A stretch of 64,000 nt of DNA from Arsenophonus sp052171275 (GTDB taxonomy: Bacteria > Pseudomonadota > Gammaproteobacteria > Enterobacterales > Enterobacteriaceae), in assembly GCA_052171275.1 (NCBI GenBank), contig CM125795.1, positions 1,240,001 to 1,304,000 on the forward strand. Reading direction: 5' to 3'. The position numbers and the translations under genes were made by a program. Numbering within the stretch: position 1 is the first letter of the stretch; each line of letters opens with the position of its first letter. Of the stretch, positions 11,722 through 22,528 are shown piece by piece. The notes beneath the pieces are model-generated. The model was not told the DNA's origin. It did not search any database and saw nothing but the letters and a program-made list of their open reading frames with translations.

Positions 11722-14700
11722 AGGAATAGATTCTCTTAATTCATAATATTAGTTTAAAATATGTACAAGAAAAAAAAAGAAAATAATAAAATAGAAAAAT
11801 TATTATATAAAATCATTAATTATTATGAAACTTATTTCTATATAAATTTATATTCTTTTTTAAAGAATATGTATATATAAATTGAATTAAGTTAAAATTA
11901 TTTTTATTAATTATAAATAATGTTTTTTAAAACACGCTATTACTTTTATCTCAATTAAAAAAATAATATGTTTATTTATGATAATATAATTGTTTTATCA
12001 ATATCATGATTAGTTAAATAATTATTTATTATTAATTATATAACTTTTTTGTTTAATTTGAGTTTATATTAAATAGAAAATATAGCAAAAGAATAGCCGA
12101 TTAAGAAATTATTTATAAACCTGGAAATCATCTATGAATGTATTATTAATTCATTACTTATTTTTTTTAAAAATAAAAATATAATCTAATTTTAATTATA
12201 AATTAACTAAATATTTTTTAATTATTTTAATATGAATCTACTTAATAATTTATATTAAATATTAATAAATCTCATTTTATAACGAATGTTAAAAAACAAC
12301 TATATTGGTACATTATTTTGAATAATAAAGATATAGAAATATATCGTTATTCTGCATATTATGTTTTAACAATTATTAATCTATTTTATAAAAAAAATTA
12401 ATAAATCTGCTCTTTTTGAGTAATATAAATAAATTTATTATTAAAACTAATTTAATTTAGAATAAAATAATACAATAGATTAAATAATTAAATTATACTT
12501 TAGCTTTAAGAAAATAGTTATTTTTTAAAAATTTTTTTTATTTAATGCAGAAATATATTCATTAGAAATATTTCTATATCTTTTTAATATTATTTATTAT
12601 CATGATTTTAATTAACAATTTAATACTGAAAGAAAATTATACTTAATTTTAAGTATAGAAATAATATACCTTCTTAAAAATAGTTATGAAGAAGAAAATT
12701 TAAATAAGTTTATATAAAAATATTTTGTTAAAATAATAAATTTTATTATTATCAAATAATAAAATTCTTATGATCGATAAATAATTAATTAATAGATTGT
12801 TAAAGAAGATATTAGATTATTTTCTGCTTTATAAATAGTTTTTAATAGAAATAATAACAAGGATTTATTTACTATATTTAAAGACGATATCTTATGATTT
12901 ATAATGCTAATAACATCATGTACTGTATAAATTATAGAATATATTAGATAGTTAAATTTAAATAAAAGTATTATATTAAAGTAAAATAAGTTATTTACAA
13001 AATTTAATTTTAAACTTACCAATTACTATTTTATTATAAATAATAATTTAATTATATTATAATCTATAATATAAAGTTATAAAATATATACATTCCTATT
13101 TAATATTTTTAGAAAATTTATATAATTATTTTATAGAATATTTATATATTAACTGAATGAAATTCAATGGCACAAATATAAAAAATATTTTTAAATATAA
13201 TAAAATTACATAAATTTATAAATAAAATAAAATATTTTTATATAATATCATTTGATAATCTTAATAAAGTATTTTGATTTCTTAAATCAATATTTAATGT
13301 TATATAAATCATTTTTTTATTTTATAGTAACCTTATGTTAATCTATAGCAATATCACAATAAGTTTGTTTACAATGTTTTATTTATTTTAAAAATATTAT
13401 TTAGCAATATCTATTCGATAAAAATTATTCTATTCTATCATTAATTTTTGATATAACTATCGTTATCTCTACAATGTTTTATTCTGTCTATAAATTTATT
13501 TATTTTTTTCTAAATTAGAAAATATTTATGTTTTACAAGATGAAGTAAATATTTCTTATTTTTAATAATAAATGGATAGTTTTTTATTTTTTTTAAAAAA
13601 TGATAATTTTATTTATGTACTATATATTATCAATCGTTATTATTATTCAGTTTTTATTGCTTATTTTTTATATTTCATTTTATTAAATTTTAATATTAAT
13701 ATAAATAAAATTTATATTTATTTCAAATTTATAATTATAGTATTTTAATGATTAAATCATATTTATAATCAATAAAATACTTATATTTTTTTAAAATTAA
13801 AATTTAATATTTATCTTTAATATACTTAGTAAAGTATTAACTTATATTTTTTCAACATATTAATTCACTCTTCTAGAGTAGAAGAGTGAATATTATTATT
13901 AGTTATATTTATTTAGAAATAGGTAAAATTACTAAAATCTATCATAGTGATATTCTCTAATAAATTATTTTATTAATTTCATACTAATAAATCTTTGTAG
14001 TATCCTTATTTTTATCTATTATTTATATTTTTATAAATAAAAAATTAAAGTATTATAAACAATGAATAATCAAAGCATTAATGTTCATGTTTAATTCTAT
14101 TTTATTATTTGAAAGTTCTATTATTAACATATTTAATTTTTAAAATAAATTTTTTATGATTTATAAAATAAAAATATAGATAATATATAAATTTTATATT
14201 TAGTAGTTTAAAAATCTTTAATGCTTGCTGTAAAATAATTTATTTATATACTCTTTACTTAATTTTTATGAAATAAATAATAGATAATTTAATTGTACAT
14301 TAAATTAAAATTAGATAAGTTATATGAATATTAAAAGATCGATATAACTAAGTTATAAAATGCACTTGTAGTTATAGATATTAAATCTAAATATTTTTTA
14401 AAAAAATATTTGTAAAAACAAATATGTATATCTTATAATATATAAGTTTTTAAATAAATTAAAAATATTTTTAAATTATATTATAGTTATTTCAATCGAT
14501 ATAAATTTATCATTATATAAAACGCTAACTATAATTATTACGTTTTAGTTAATTTATTGATACAAAATAAAATAACATATTAAAATACATAATCTATTAT
14601 AATAGATACTCTTTATTTTTTAAAATTAGCAGTAAAAAATATAGTAAATAATCTAGCGATATATCACTAAGAATTGTGTAATACTTTTTATTTAAACTTA

Positions 14701-14752
14701 AAGTAATTTTGTTACACAAGATGTAAAATAGATTTAATTTATCAATGTAGTA
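11722..14752. other. Gene-free AT-rich spacer, purL-tadA
   Basis: 3.0 kb with no supportable gene. mltF occupies this interval in E. coli and leaves no visible trace. A hairpin richer in G+C sits at 13863-13891. A 77-codon open frame (12789-13022, minus) has biased low-complexity composition and is not called. Confidence 0.8.
13863..13891. repeat. 12-bp hairpin, relatively G+C-rich, possible terminator relic
   Basis: Arms ATTCACTCTTCT and its exact complement flank a 5-nt loop (AGAGT). Five G:C pairs per stem stand out in DNA that is about 90% A+T. There is no clean T-run on either side, so a surviving intrinsic terminator is only a suggestion. Confidence 0.45.
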
Positions 14753-15238
14753 TCATATTTTTTTATTTATTTTTTTTTGCGTACGGAGTTGTTTAAAAAA
14801 AGAACTTAACATCATTGAACATTCATCGGCTAAAACTCCTCCTAATACGAGAATACGATGATTTATATTATGGTGATTAAATATATCGATAGATGAACCA
14901 GCAGCTCCTGTTTTTTTATCATAAGCACCGTAAACTAAACGATTAATTCTTGCATGAATCATGGCTCCAGCACACATAATACAAGGTTCTAGTGTTACAT
15001 AAAGAGTTGTATTAAGTAATCTATAATTTTTTAAATATTGCCCACCTGCTCGTAAAGCCAAAATTTCAGCATGAGCGCATGGATCATGATCTAAAATAAG
15101 ATGATTGTAACCTTTAGCAATCAATTTATCTTTATATACTAACACCGCACTAATAGGAATCTCATCTTTTTCTTTTGATTTTTTTGCTAGAAAAATCGCT
15201 TTTCTAATCCAATAAATATCTTTTTCGATTTGTTCCAT
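14753..15238 (-). CDS. tadA: tRNA-specific adenosine deaminase, 161 aa
   Basis: Deaminates A34 to inosine in the tRNA-Arg(ACG) anticodon, an essential wobble modification. The zinc site is complete: H56 and the proton shuttle E58 in HAEILAL, and C86 and C89 in PCIMCAGAM. Length is close to the E. coli enzyme (about 167). One visible change is EIPISAVLV where enterics usually have a glycine before AVLV. The ATG at 15236-15238 gives MEQIEKDIYWIRKAI. It is monocistronic in its present setting. Confidence 0.96.
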   Translation of the reverse strand: MEQIEKDIYWIRKAIFLAKKSKEKDEIPISAVLVYKDKLIAKGYNHLILDHDPCAHAEILALRAGGQYLKNYRLLNTTLYVTLEPCIMCAGAMIHARINRLVYGAYDKKTGAAGSSIDIFNHHNINHRILVLGGVLADECSMMLSSFFKQLRTQKKINKKI

Positions 15239-17596
15239 ATATAAAAACTAAAAAAATTAATTTATACAATGAAAATAGTGATAATATAATATTATTTAAT
15301 ATATTTGATGAGACTTAAAATCTAATAAATTATGCTAATAAACAATCTATTATGTAAATACTATATATTATTAGTTAATATTTAACTTATTTTTATTGTA
15401 TATAAACTTTTAAATTAAAATGATAATCAATTAGATGTTAATATCAAATTTAATAATAAAAATTGACAAATAAAAAGATAAAATGATGTTTTTTATTTAA
15501 AATAAATAGTATTAATTACATTATTTTATAATAATTTTATTTTAATATTTATTAAATATAAATATAACTAATTTAACAAAAAGGTTGAAATTTATTACAA
15601 ATAATACCACTATTTTCTCTTTTTACAAAAATAATTATTAATTTTATAATTTGATTATTTATATGTCAATTTTTAACTTTATAATATAATCAAATTTTGA
15701 TTTTTATCTTTTTTTTATTTTTTGCTTCATATATATAATATGTAATACTTATTAAAATATAAATAAAATTTAATATTTTAAATACATCATAAACTTTTAT
15801 CAAATAAAAGTAATATAGGAAAATTTTCTAATTTAATTACATGAAAATTATTCTTAAGTAAATAAAATTTTTTCAGTATTTGAATCTCATATCTTATGGA
15901 GTTGATAAAATAGTAAATGGAGAATTATTATAGATATTTATAGATTTCAATCTAAAATATATTATTTGTAAATATTTTTAATTAAGACATTATCGAGTTT
16001 ATTATACTTTACTTCATATAAATAATACTATTATTTAAATAATTATTTTTAACATAAAAAAATTAAATTAACTTAAAAAAATTATTTTGTTAGAAAATGT
16101 AAACTCTACTATTTATTAAAACTCAAATTATAACATGTTAATATCAATAAAAACATTAATTACTGAAAAGATAGTAAAATCTCATCTTTTTTATAAAAAA
16201 TTATTTTAATAATAAAATTAACAATACTAATAAATTTTTATATAATACTGAAATAAGAAATTAAACTTATATTAACTATTTTTTTATTTAAATTAATTAA
16301 AAATCAACTTTTATATTTTTATTAAAAGAATGATTTATATGAGATTTTTACTAAAATATAAATAAAAGTTATATTTTTTAATCATATAACCTTAACCTAT
16401 ATAAATTAAAGAAAAAAATCTAATGATTTTATTAGAATCTTATTAAAATATTTGTTCCTAATAATCAGGATTAATTTAACATGCTAAAAAAGAAATTTAA
16501 AAATAAACAAAAAATACCTTAGATAATTTTTATTGCTAAAATTATTTTTCCATATAATAAATATTTAACATAAATATTTATATGTTTATGAACTAAATAA
16601 AAGGTTAATTAATTTATCAATACACATTATCATTAAAAAATTTTTTTCATTAATCAGAGAATATGGTCTATACTATTACTCAGATTGTTGTAAAAGTATT
16701 ACTTAAAAACAATATAGATAAATAAAAAACTGTTTTTTATAAAAGATGTATTTATTATTTAAAAAATAATAAATTAGAAAATGTTTTATAAAACAATATA
16801 TATTCGTATTAAAAATTTATATTTATATATTAATTAAAATTATAAATCACATCATATGTAAATGAATGATAGTAAGAACAATCATGATTTTTTATAAAAA
16901 ATCATGATTAAATATTGAAATTCTTAATTAATATAATAAAATTAGTTTTGTGTCATAAATTAATATATAACAAAATATAATTGTATATTAATTTTAAAAT
17001 AATCAATATTTTATTTAAGATAAATTCTTGTATATTTTAATATTAAATTTAATAAAATATAGCATATTTTTATGAATTATAGATAATTATAAAAATACTA
17101 TTTTTAGTATTTAAAATAAATAAAAGAATTTCTACTATATATATAAATTATAAAATAATAATATAAATTAAACTTAAACTACTAACAAAATATTAATAAA
17201 TGTTTAACAATAATTAATAAAGATAAATGAGAATATACTTTTAATTATAATCTTTATTTCGTAAATAAAATTATTAATCAATATTATAATATAATATAAA
17301 ACTTTAGATATAATGATTTATAATTTCAGAATTATAAATTATTATTTATTAATTATTATTTAATTATAATTTACGAATAAATATTTTACTTTTCAAAGTT
17401 AATTTTATATTTAAAATTTATTTATGAATACTTAAGTGTTTATAATATGATTATATTATAGTCAAAATAATAGTATTATTATACTGATAAATTATTGTTT
17501 AAATATAAAAAATAAATTATATTTATTTTTAATTTAAAAATGATTAATAAATATTTTTTACTTAATGATTTACAAGATATTAAGATAAAATTCAAA
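15239..17596. other. Gene-free AT-rich spacer, tadA-yfhL
   Basis: 2.3 kb without a gene; yfhB, murQ and neighbours of the E. coli interval are absent. Contains a 30-bp palindrome at 16880-16909. No promoter for yfhL could be picked with confidence in this composition. Confidence 0.8.
16880..16909. repeat. 30-bp perfect palindrome
   Basis: Two 15-nt arms meet without a loop at 16894/16895. Each arm begins AATCATGAT, itself an internal palindrome, followed by a T-run in one arm and an A-run in the other. Confidence 0.65.
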
Positions 17597-17857
17597 ATGT
17601 CATTATTAATTATTCATTCTTGTATCAACTGTGATATGTGTGAACCAGAATGTCCAAATAAAGCAATTTCAATTGGAACAGAGTTTTATAAAATTAATAA
17701 AAATCTTTGTACTGAATGTATTGGTCATTATGATAAACCAACGTGTCAATCCGTTTGTCCAATAAAAAACACAATTATTAAAGATCCTAATAATTTGGAA
17801 ACAAAAGAACAATTATGGAATAAGTTTCTTTTAATACATAATGTTGATAATAATTAA
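17597..17857 (+). CDS. yfhL: YfhL-type 4Fe-4S ferredoxin, 86 aa
   Basis: Small iron-sulfur protein of the YfhL group; its precise electron partner is not established. Two cluster motifs are visible: CINCDMCEPECP near the N-terminus, and CTECIGHYDKPTCQSVCP in the middle, with the insertion typical of this group. I start it at the ATG at 17597 (MSLLIIHSCINCDMC), which gives exactly the 86 residues of the E. coli protein. The open frame continues upstream to an ATG at 17540, but those 19 extra residues (MINKYFLLNDLQDIKIKFK) have no counterpart. Its stop overlaps the convergent acpS stop by 4 nt (17854-17857). Keeping it hints that an Fe-S pathway is still needed. Confidence 0.9.
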   Translation: MSLLIIHSCINCDMCEPECPNKAISIGTEFYKINKNLCTECIGHYDKPTCQSVCPIKNTIIKDPNNLETKEQLWNKFLLIHNVDNN

Positions 17858-18234
17858 CTTTCCATAATCACCGCAGCAAAAGCATACTTTTGTTCATCAG
17901 ATAATGATATATGAATATATTTTACACCTAGTAAATCAGCAAATATTTTTGCCTCTCCCAATAAATTAAGTTTTGGTTTACCAAGTTTATCATTAAAAAC
18001 TTCAAACTGATTAAGTGCTAAACCATTTCTGATCCCAGTTCCCAAAGCTTTTGACGCTGCTTCTTTAACAGCAAATCTCTTAGCTAAAAAAAAGACTGGC
18101 TTAGAATGATTCTTATACTGTTGCCATTCTTGAATAGATAATACACGATTTGCTAAACGTTCTTCTAAACGTTCAATAATATGTTTAATTCTTGAAATTT
18201 CAACAAGATCGATACCAAAACCAATAATAGTCAT
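17854..18234 (-). CDS. acpS: Holo-[acyl-carrier-protein] synthase, 126 aa
   Basis: Transfers phosphopantetheine from CoA to a serine of acyl carrier protein, activating fatty-acid synthesis. With the ATG at 18232-18234 the protein is 126 residues, as in E. coli, and the magnesium ligands fall at the standard D9 (GFGIDLVEI) and E58 (AVKEAAS). The KRFAVKEAASKALGTGIRNGL core is intact. A TTG two codons upstream (18240) is a possible but less likely start. The ATG shares its first base with the end of the upstream pdxJ stop (TAATG arrangement), so the two are probably translationally coupled, as in enterics. Confidence 0.96.
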   Translation of the reverse strand: MTIIGFGIDLVEISRIKHIIERLEERLANRVLSIQEWQQYKNHSKPVFFLAKRFAVKEAASKALGTGIRNGLALNQFEVFNDKLGKPKLNLLGEAKIFADLLGVKYIHISLSDEQKYAFAAVIMES

Positions 18235-18965
18235 TAACAACGCACATCATGAAAAATTTTTTTCATATCACTTACTGCGGTTGCCATTCCAGTAAAAAGT
18301 GCCCGTCCAATAATAGAATGACCAATATTAAGTTCATATATATCTGTCAATTTTGCAATACGCTTAACATTATGATAAGTTAATCCATGACCTGCATTTA
18401 CTTTTATTTTTTTTGCAGTTGCATAACTTACAGCTTTTTTAATACGTTCAAACTCCTTTGTTTGTTCTAACTCAACCTTAGCGTTAGCATAAGCACCAGT
18501 ATGAATCTCAATAAATGGCGCACCAATTTCAGCTATTGCATCAATTTGCTTATCTTCTGGATCAACAAACAAAGAAACTATAATACCTGCTTTAGTTAAT
18601 CGTTTTACAGCTATCGAGATTATCTGTTGCTGACAAACAACATCAAGACCACCTTCAGTGGTAATTTCTTCACGTCGCTCAGGCACTAAACAACAAAATT
18701 GTGGTTTTACTTTACAGGCAAATTCAATCATTTCATTCGTTATAGCCATCTCCAAATTCATACGAGTTTGTAGTGTTTCCTTCAGTAACATAACATCTCG
18801 ATCAGTAATATGACGACGATCTTCACGTAAATGAACAGTAATTCCATCTGCACCAGACTGTTCTGCAATAAATACAGCTTGTATTGGATCGGGATATTGT
18901 GTTCCTCGTACATTACGTAATGTTGCAATGTGATCAATATTAACACCTAATAATAACTCTGCCAT
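18234..18965 (-). CDS. pdxJ: Pyridoxine 5'-phosphate synthase, 243 aa
   Basis: Last step of DXP-dependent vitamin B6 synthesis: condenses 3-amino-2-oxopropyl phosphate with deoxyxylulose phosphate. A TIM-barrel enzyme of exactly E. coli length. Active-site residues are at canonical positions: H45 (VHLREDRRHI), E72 (LEMA) and H193 (NAGHGL). The ATG at 18963-18965 is preceded by a good AGGAGT (18971-18976) 5 nt away. It is first in a pdxJ-acpS unit. In enterics recO lies directly upstream, and here that position is empty. Keeping pdxJ suggests the symbiont makes B6, but the rest of the pathway is not in this window. Confidence 0.97.
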   Translation of the reverse strand: MAELLLGVNIDHIATLRNVRGTQYPDPIQAVFIAEQSGADGITVHLREDRRHITDRDVMLLKETLQTRMNLEMAITNEMIEFACKVKPQFCCLVPERREEITTEGGLDVVCQQQIISIAVKRLTKAGIIVSLFVDPEDKQIDAIAEIGAPFIEIHTGAYANAKVELEQTKEFERIKKAVSYATAKKIKVNAGHGLTYHNVKRIAKLTDIYELNIGHSIIGRALFTGMATAVSDMKKIFHDVRC

Positions 18966-19798
18966 ATATAACTCCTGTTATACAATTCATAATTTTAATT
19001 TATTTTATTAATGTAATTATATAATAATTATGAAGTAGCTTAATAAGCTATATACAATTCATTTAAAAAAATATTTTACTAAAAACTTTTGATATTATTA
19101 ATATATTTTATTAATCAAATTTCAATTTAATGAATGTAAAAGATTTAGTTTCCTATAAGTATTAACATACTAGAAAATTTATAATAAATAAATCATTTAA
19201 TGTATTTCTAATAAAACTTTAAAGTTATTATCAATAAGATTATTATAATAAAATTATCTCATTTTTGATAGTGTTAAGTCTATTTTTATTTATTATTACT
19301 CATTTTTATAAATAATATATAAAACAATAAAAATCTAAAATTAAACAAAAAAACAATTTGAATCAGAAAAAATAAATATTTACAAAATTATATTTTTTAT
19401 TATTAGCAAATAGATTTTCATATAACCAAATACTTAAATTTTTTAAGAAATAAAGTTTGATATTTTTAACTAAAAATTAAATAAATAAATTTATTGATAA
19501 GAAAATCATTGTAAAGTATTTTAGAAATAAAAAAATAATATTGAAAATCTATAACACTTAAAGTAACATTTTCACTTTCTTTTATATAATTCTAAAACTG
19601 AATTATTCAATAGTAATTTAAAATTATAAATAAATCTATAAATTAAATCAACAATTATAAAAACTTTGTCAAATATATTAATAGAAGTTTTATTTTGCTA
19701 AATATATTTTAAAAATATTTTACTATAAATGAAAATAGAATACAAATGTATGTTACTAATAATATGTTTATAGAAAATAATATTTAAAAAATTATTCT
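18966..19798. other. Gene-free spacer where recO is expected
   Basis: 0.83 kb of AT-rich DNA between pdxJ and era. The enteric order is era-recO-pdxJ, and the space is about the size of a recO gene, yet no reading frame or RecO motif can be read on either strand. It looks like an erased gene whose length is roughly preserved. Confidence 0.7.
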
Positions 19799-20677
19799 CT
19801 AATGTAGAAAACTATGCAATAAAAATTTATCATTAACTTTTACCCAAAGCTTAAGATTAACTTTAGTAGAAAAAAAAATTTCCATATCTATTCGAGCCTC
19901 AATACCAATTTTTTTAATTTTATTAGCATTCTTACCAATAACTATTTTTTTTTGCCCATTTCTTTTAACTAAAATTAATCCATTAATATTATAAGCACCA
20001 AGTTTATTTATCATAAATTGTTCAATTTCTACTGTGATTGAATATGGTAGTTCATCCCCAAGAAAACGCATTAATTTCTCGCGAATAATTTCAGAAGCCA
20101 TAAAATGCTTAGAACAATTTGTAATATAATTTGATGGAAAATAATGTATAGCTTCTGGTATATGTTTCTGCACAACTTTAATAATTATATCAATATTAAT
20201 ATTCTTTTTTGCACTAATTGGTATAATATATAAAAAATTCATTTCTTTGCTGAGAAAATCAATATACGGTAATAAACTGCTCTTATCTATTATATTATCA
20301 ATTTTATTGATCGCTAATAACACTGGGCGTGACAAATGGCGTAGTTGATTCATAATAATATTATCATCAATACTCAAATGTGTACTATCAACAACAAAAA
20401 TAATTAATTCTACATCATCAATCGAGCTATTTGATGTCTGTTTTATTAAATTATTTATTGCTTTATTTTTTTCTATATGTAATCCTGGTGTATCTATATA
20501 AATTATTTGATAATTTTCTTCTGTATTAATTCCCATAATAAGTTGACGAGTTGTTTTTGGTTTGCATGAGGTAATAGAAACTTTCTGTCCAAGTAATTTA
20601 TTTAATAATGTTGATTTACCAACATTTGTCTTTCCTACAATGGCTACAAATCCACAATAGATTTTCTGGTTATTCAT
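19799..20677 (-). CDS. era: GTPase Era, 292 aa
   Basis: Ribosome-associated GTPase needed for 30S assembly and 16S rRNA 3'-end maturation. G-motifs: GKTNVGKS (15-22), DTPG (62-65), NKID (124-127) and SAKK (155-158). The C-terminal KH domain (about 190-285) ends with WVKVNDKFLLHSFLH, about nine residues short of E. coli (301). The RNA-gripping GxxG loop reads GKNA at 248-251, whereas E. coli has GNKG, so the final glycine is alanine. Its ATG overlaps the rnc stop (ATGA, 20674-20677), the same coupling seen in enteric rnc-era. It is the last gene of a lepA-lepB-rnc-era run. Confidence 0.97.
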   Translation of the reverse strand: MNNQKIYCGFVAIVGKTNVGKSTLLNKLLGQKVSITSCKPKTTRQLIMGINTEENYQIIYIDTPGLHIEKNKAINNLIKQTSNSSIDDVELIIFVVDSTHLSIDDNIIMNQLRHLSRPVLLAINKIDNIIDKSSLLPYIDFLSKEMNFLYIIPISAKKNINIDIIIKVVQKHIPEAIHYFPSNYITNCSKHFMASEIIREKLMRFLGDELPYSITVEIEQFMINKLGAYNINGLILVKRNGQKKIVIGKNANKIKKIGIEARIDMEIFFSTKVNLKLWVKVNDKFLLHSFLH

Positions 20678-21378
20678 TCAAGCTCCAATATTTTTAATAC
20701 CTGTTCAGCTGCTGCTTGTTCGGCTTTACGCCGATTTGAACCAACTCCTTCAACAGGTCTATTTATTCCACTAACATTACAATGAATAGTGAATTCCTGA
20801 TTATGTGCTTCACCTCTAACTTGAATAACCAAATAATTAGGTAGAGGTAAATAACTACCTTGTAAATACTCTTGTAATCGTGTTTTAGGATCTTTTTGAT
20901 TACAATCAGGTCTCACTTCTATTAATCTATTGTAATACCAAATCAAAACAATTCGCTCAATAGTTTGAATATTACTATCTAAGAAAATACTGCTAATTAA
21001 AGCTTCAATAGTATTTGCCAATATTGATTCTCGATGAGAACCACCACTTTTTAATTCACCAGGTCCTAAACACAAACATTCTCCAAGATCAAATTCTCTT
21101 GCAAGCTCAACTAATGTATTGCCTTTTACCAATGTCGCCCTCATACGACTCATGTCTCCTTCATCAATTTTAGGAAAGCGATGATAGAGATCATTAGAAA
21201 TCACAAAACTAAGAATTGAATCACCTAAAAACTCTAATCTTTCATTATGATTATTACTGGCACTTCTATGAGTTAATGCTTGCTTTAAGAATTCAATTTG
21301 TTTAAAAGTATAACCAAGCTTAATCTGTAGCTGTTTAATTTCTTGTCGTTCTGACCACTCAATCAAAGAAGAATTCAT
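20674..21378 (-). CDS. rnc: Ribonuclease III, 234 aa
   Basis: Cleaves double-stranded RNA, including rRNA precursors. The N-terminal nuclease domain has the signature NERLEFLGDS with E46, E49 and D53 (E. coli E38, E41, D45), and E125 matches the essential E117. The residue matching the metal ligand D114 is asparagine (N122, in ANTIEAL). That change is known in other RNase III lineages, so activity need not be lost. The C-terminal dsRNA-binding domain (about 160-232) ends SNRRKAEQAAAEQVLKILELE. A start at 21376-21378 gives an N-terminus about 8 residues longer than E. coli (226). Confidence 0.96.
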   Translation of the reverse strand: MNSSLIEWSERQEIKQLQIKLGYTFKQIEFLKQALTHRSASNNHNERLEFLGDSILSFVISNDLYHRFPKIDEGDMSRMRATLVKGNTLVELAREFDLGECLCLGPGELKSGGSHRESILANTIEALISSIFLDSNIQTIERIVLIWYYNRLIEVRPDCNQKDPKTRLQEYLQGSYLPLPNYLVIQVRGEAHNQEFTIHCNVSGINRPVEGVGSNRRKAEQAAAEQVLKILELE

Positions 21379-21543
21379 GTGCTATCAATTATTTAATTAG
21401 TAGATTATAAAGATATTACATTTATAGTAATTATTGATATTAATCAATAAATCAATTATTTTTTGATGATCCTAATTTATTATATATTAATTTTATATAA
21501 AATTAATTTTGCATCGATGATTGATTTATCTTATTATATTTTA

Positions 21544-22515
21544 TTAATTGATTACACCAATTCGACTTAAACGTATCCCAGTTGGCCATTCATCCTCGTG
21601 TTTATCAAGGCTGAACCAAATCATAATTACACGTCCAACTAAATTTTCTTCTGGTACAAAACCCCACAAACGACTATCTGCACTATTATCCCTATTGTCT
21701 CCCATCATAAAATAGTGCTTAGATGGAACAATCCATTCATTATTTGGTAAACCAAATTGTTGATAATGTGATTGAGTATATATTTGTGGAATAACTAGAA
21801 TCTCATGCTTGATATTATCTAATTCTTCTACCCTTTCTCCTTGACGCAATGCATTACTTGGAACTGATTTATCTAATGGAATTTGGTAACTACCTTTTTG
21901 ACTATTTACTATAGAATCAATATTAAAAAATAAAGTCCACTCACTTTCTTTTAATGAAGAATATATAATTGGTAATATTGTAGCGCTATTTGAAATTGAA
22001 TAATTCGGATATATACGTAGTTCTTTTTCTTGAGGATCATAAATTATCTTGTCACCTGGTATACCAATAATCCGTTTAACAAAATCAATACTAAGATCTT
22101 TAGGATATTTAAATACTGCAATATCACCACGTTTAGGTTTTCCTGTTTCTAACAATGTTTTTTGTGTAATAGGATCTCTTAATCTATAAGCAAACTTTTC
22201 TACTAGAATAAAGTCACCAACTAGCAAAGTAGGCATCATTGAACCTGACGGGATTTGAAATGGCTCATAAATAAATGATCGTATTATTAATACAATCGCT
22301 AATATTGGAAAAATAGATGAAATGGTATCAACCAATGGTTGTTTATAAATATTTTTAGTTGAATTCATTTGCTCTACAACATTCTTTTCAGTAATCTTTT
22401 GTTGTAAAACTATTTTTTTTTTATAAAAAAATGATAATTTAAAACGATCAATAACCCAGATAACCCCTGCAATCAAGGTTGCTATCGTCAATATCAAAGA
22501 AAAAGTATTAGCCAT
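21544..22515 (-). CDS. lepB: Signal peptidase I, 323 aa
   Basis: Inner-membrane serine/lysine protease that removes signal peptides from Sec-exported proteins. Two N-terminal membrane segments are visible, at about residues 4-22 and 63-82. The catalytic serine is S92 (IPSGSMMPTLL) and the general-base lysine is K147 (DFVKRIIGIPGDK), followed by the GDNRDNSADSR box. Length matches E. coli (324). The start at 22513-22515 has AAGGAA at about 22525-22530, which overlaps the lepA stop; the gap between the genes is 13 nt, so they are likely cotranscribed. Substrates in this window include the fimbrial subunits, their chaperone and the usher. Confidence 0.97.
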   Translation of the reverse strand: MANTFSLILTIATLIAGVIWVIDRFKLSFFYKKKIVLQQKITEKNVVEQMNSTKNIYKQPLVDTISSIFPILAIVLIIRSFIYEPFQIPSGSMMPTLLVGDFILVEKFAYRLRDPITQKTLLETGKPKRGDIAVFKYPKDLSIDFVKRIIGIPGDKIIYDPQEKELRIYPNYSISNSATILPIIYSSLKESEWTLFFNIDSIVNSQKGSYQIPLDKSVPSNALRQGERVEELDNIKHEILVIPQIYTQSHYQQFGLPNNEWIVPSKHYFMMGDNRDNSADSRLWGFVPEENLVGRVIMIWFSLDKHEDEWPTGIRLSRIGVIN

Positions 22516-22528
22516 TATTACTATTTCC

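Noticed and set aside
12789..13022. 77-codon open frame on the minus strand in the purL-tadA spacer
   Set aside because: Low-complexity I/L/N/Y/F composition expected from A/T DNA, no ribosome-binding site and no motif.
17540..17596. Upstream start for yfhL
   Set aside because: Adds 19 residues with no family counterpart; ATG 17597 gives the exact 86-residue family length.
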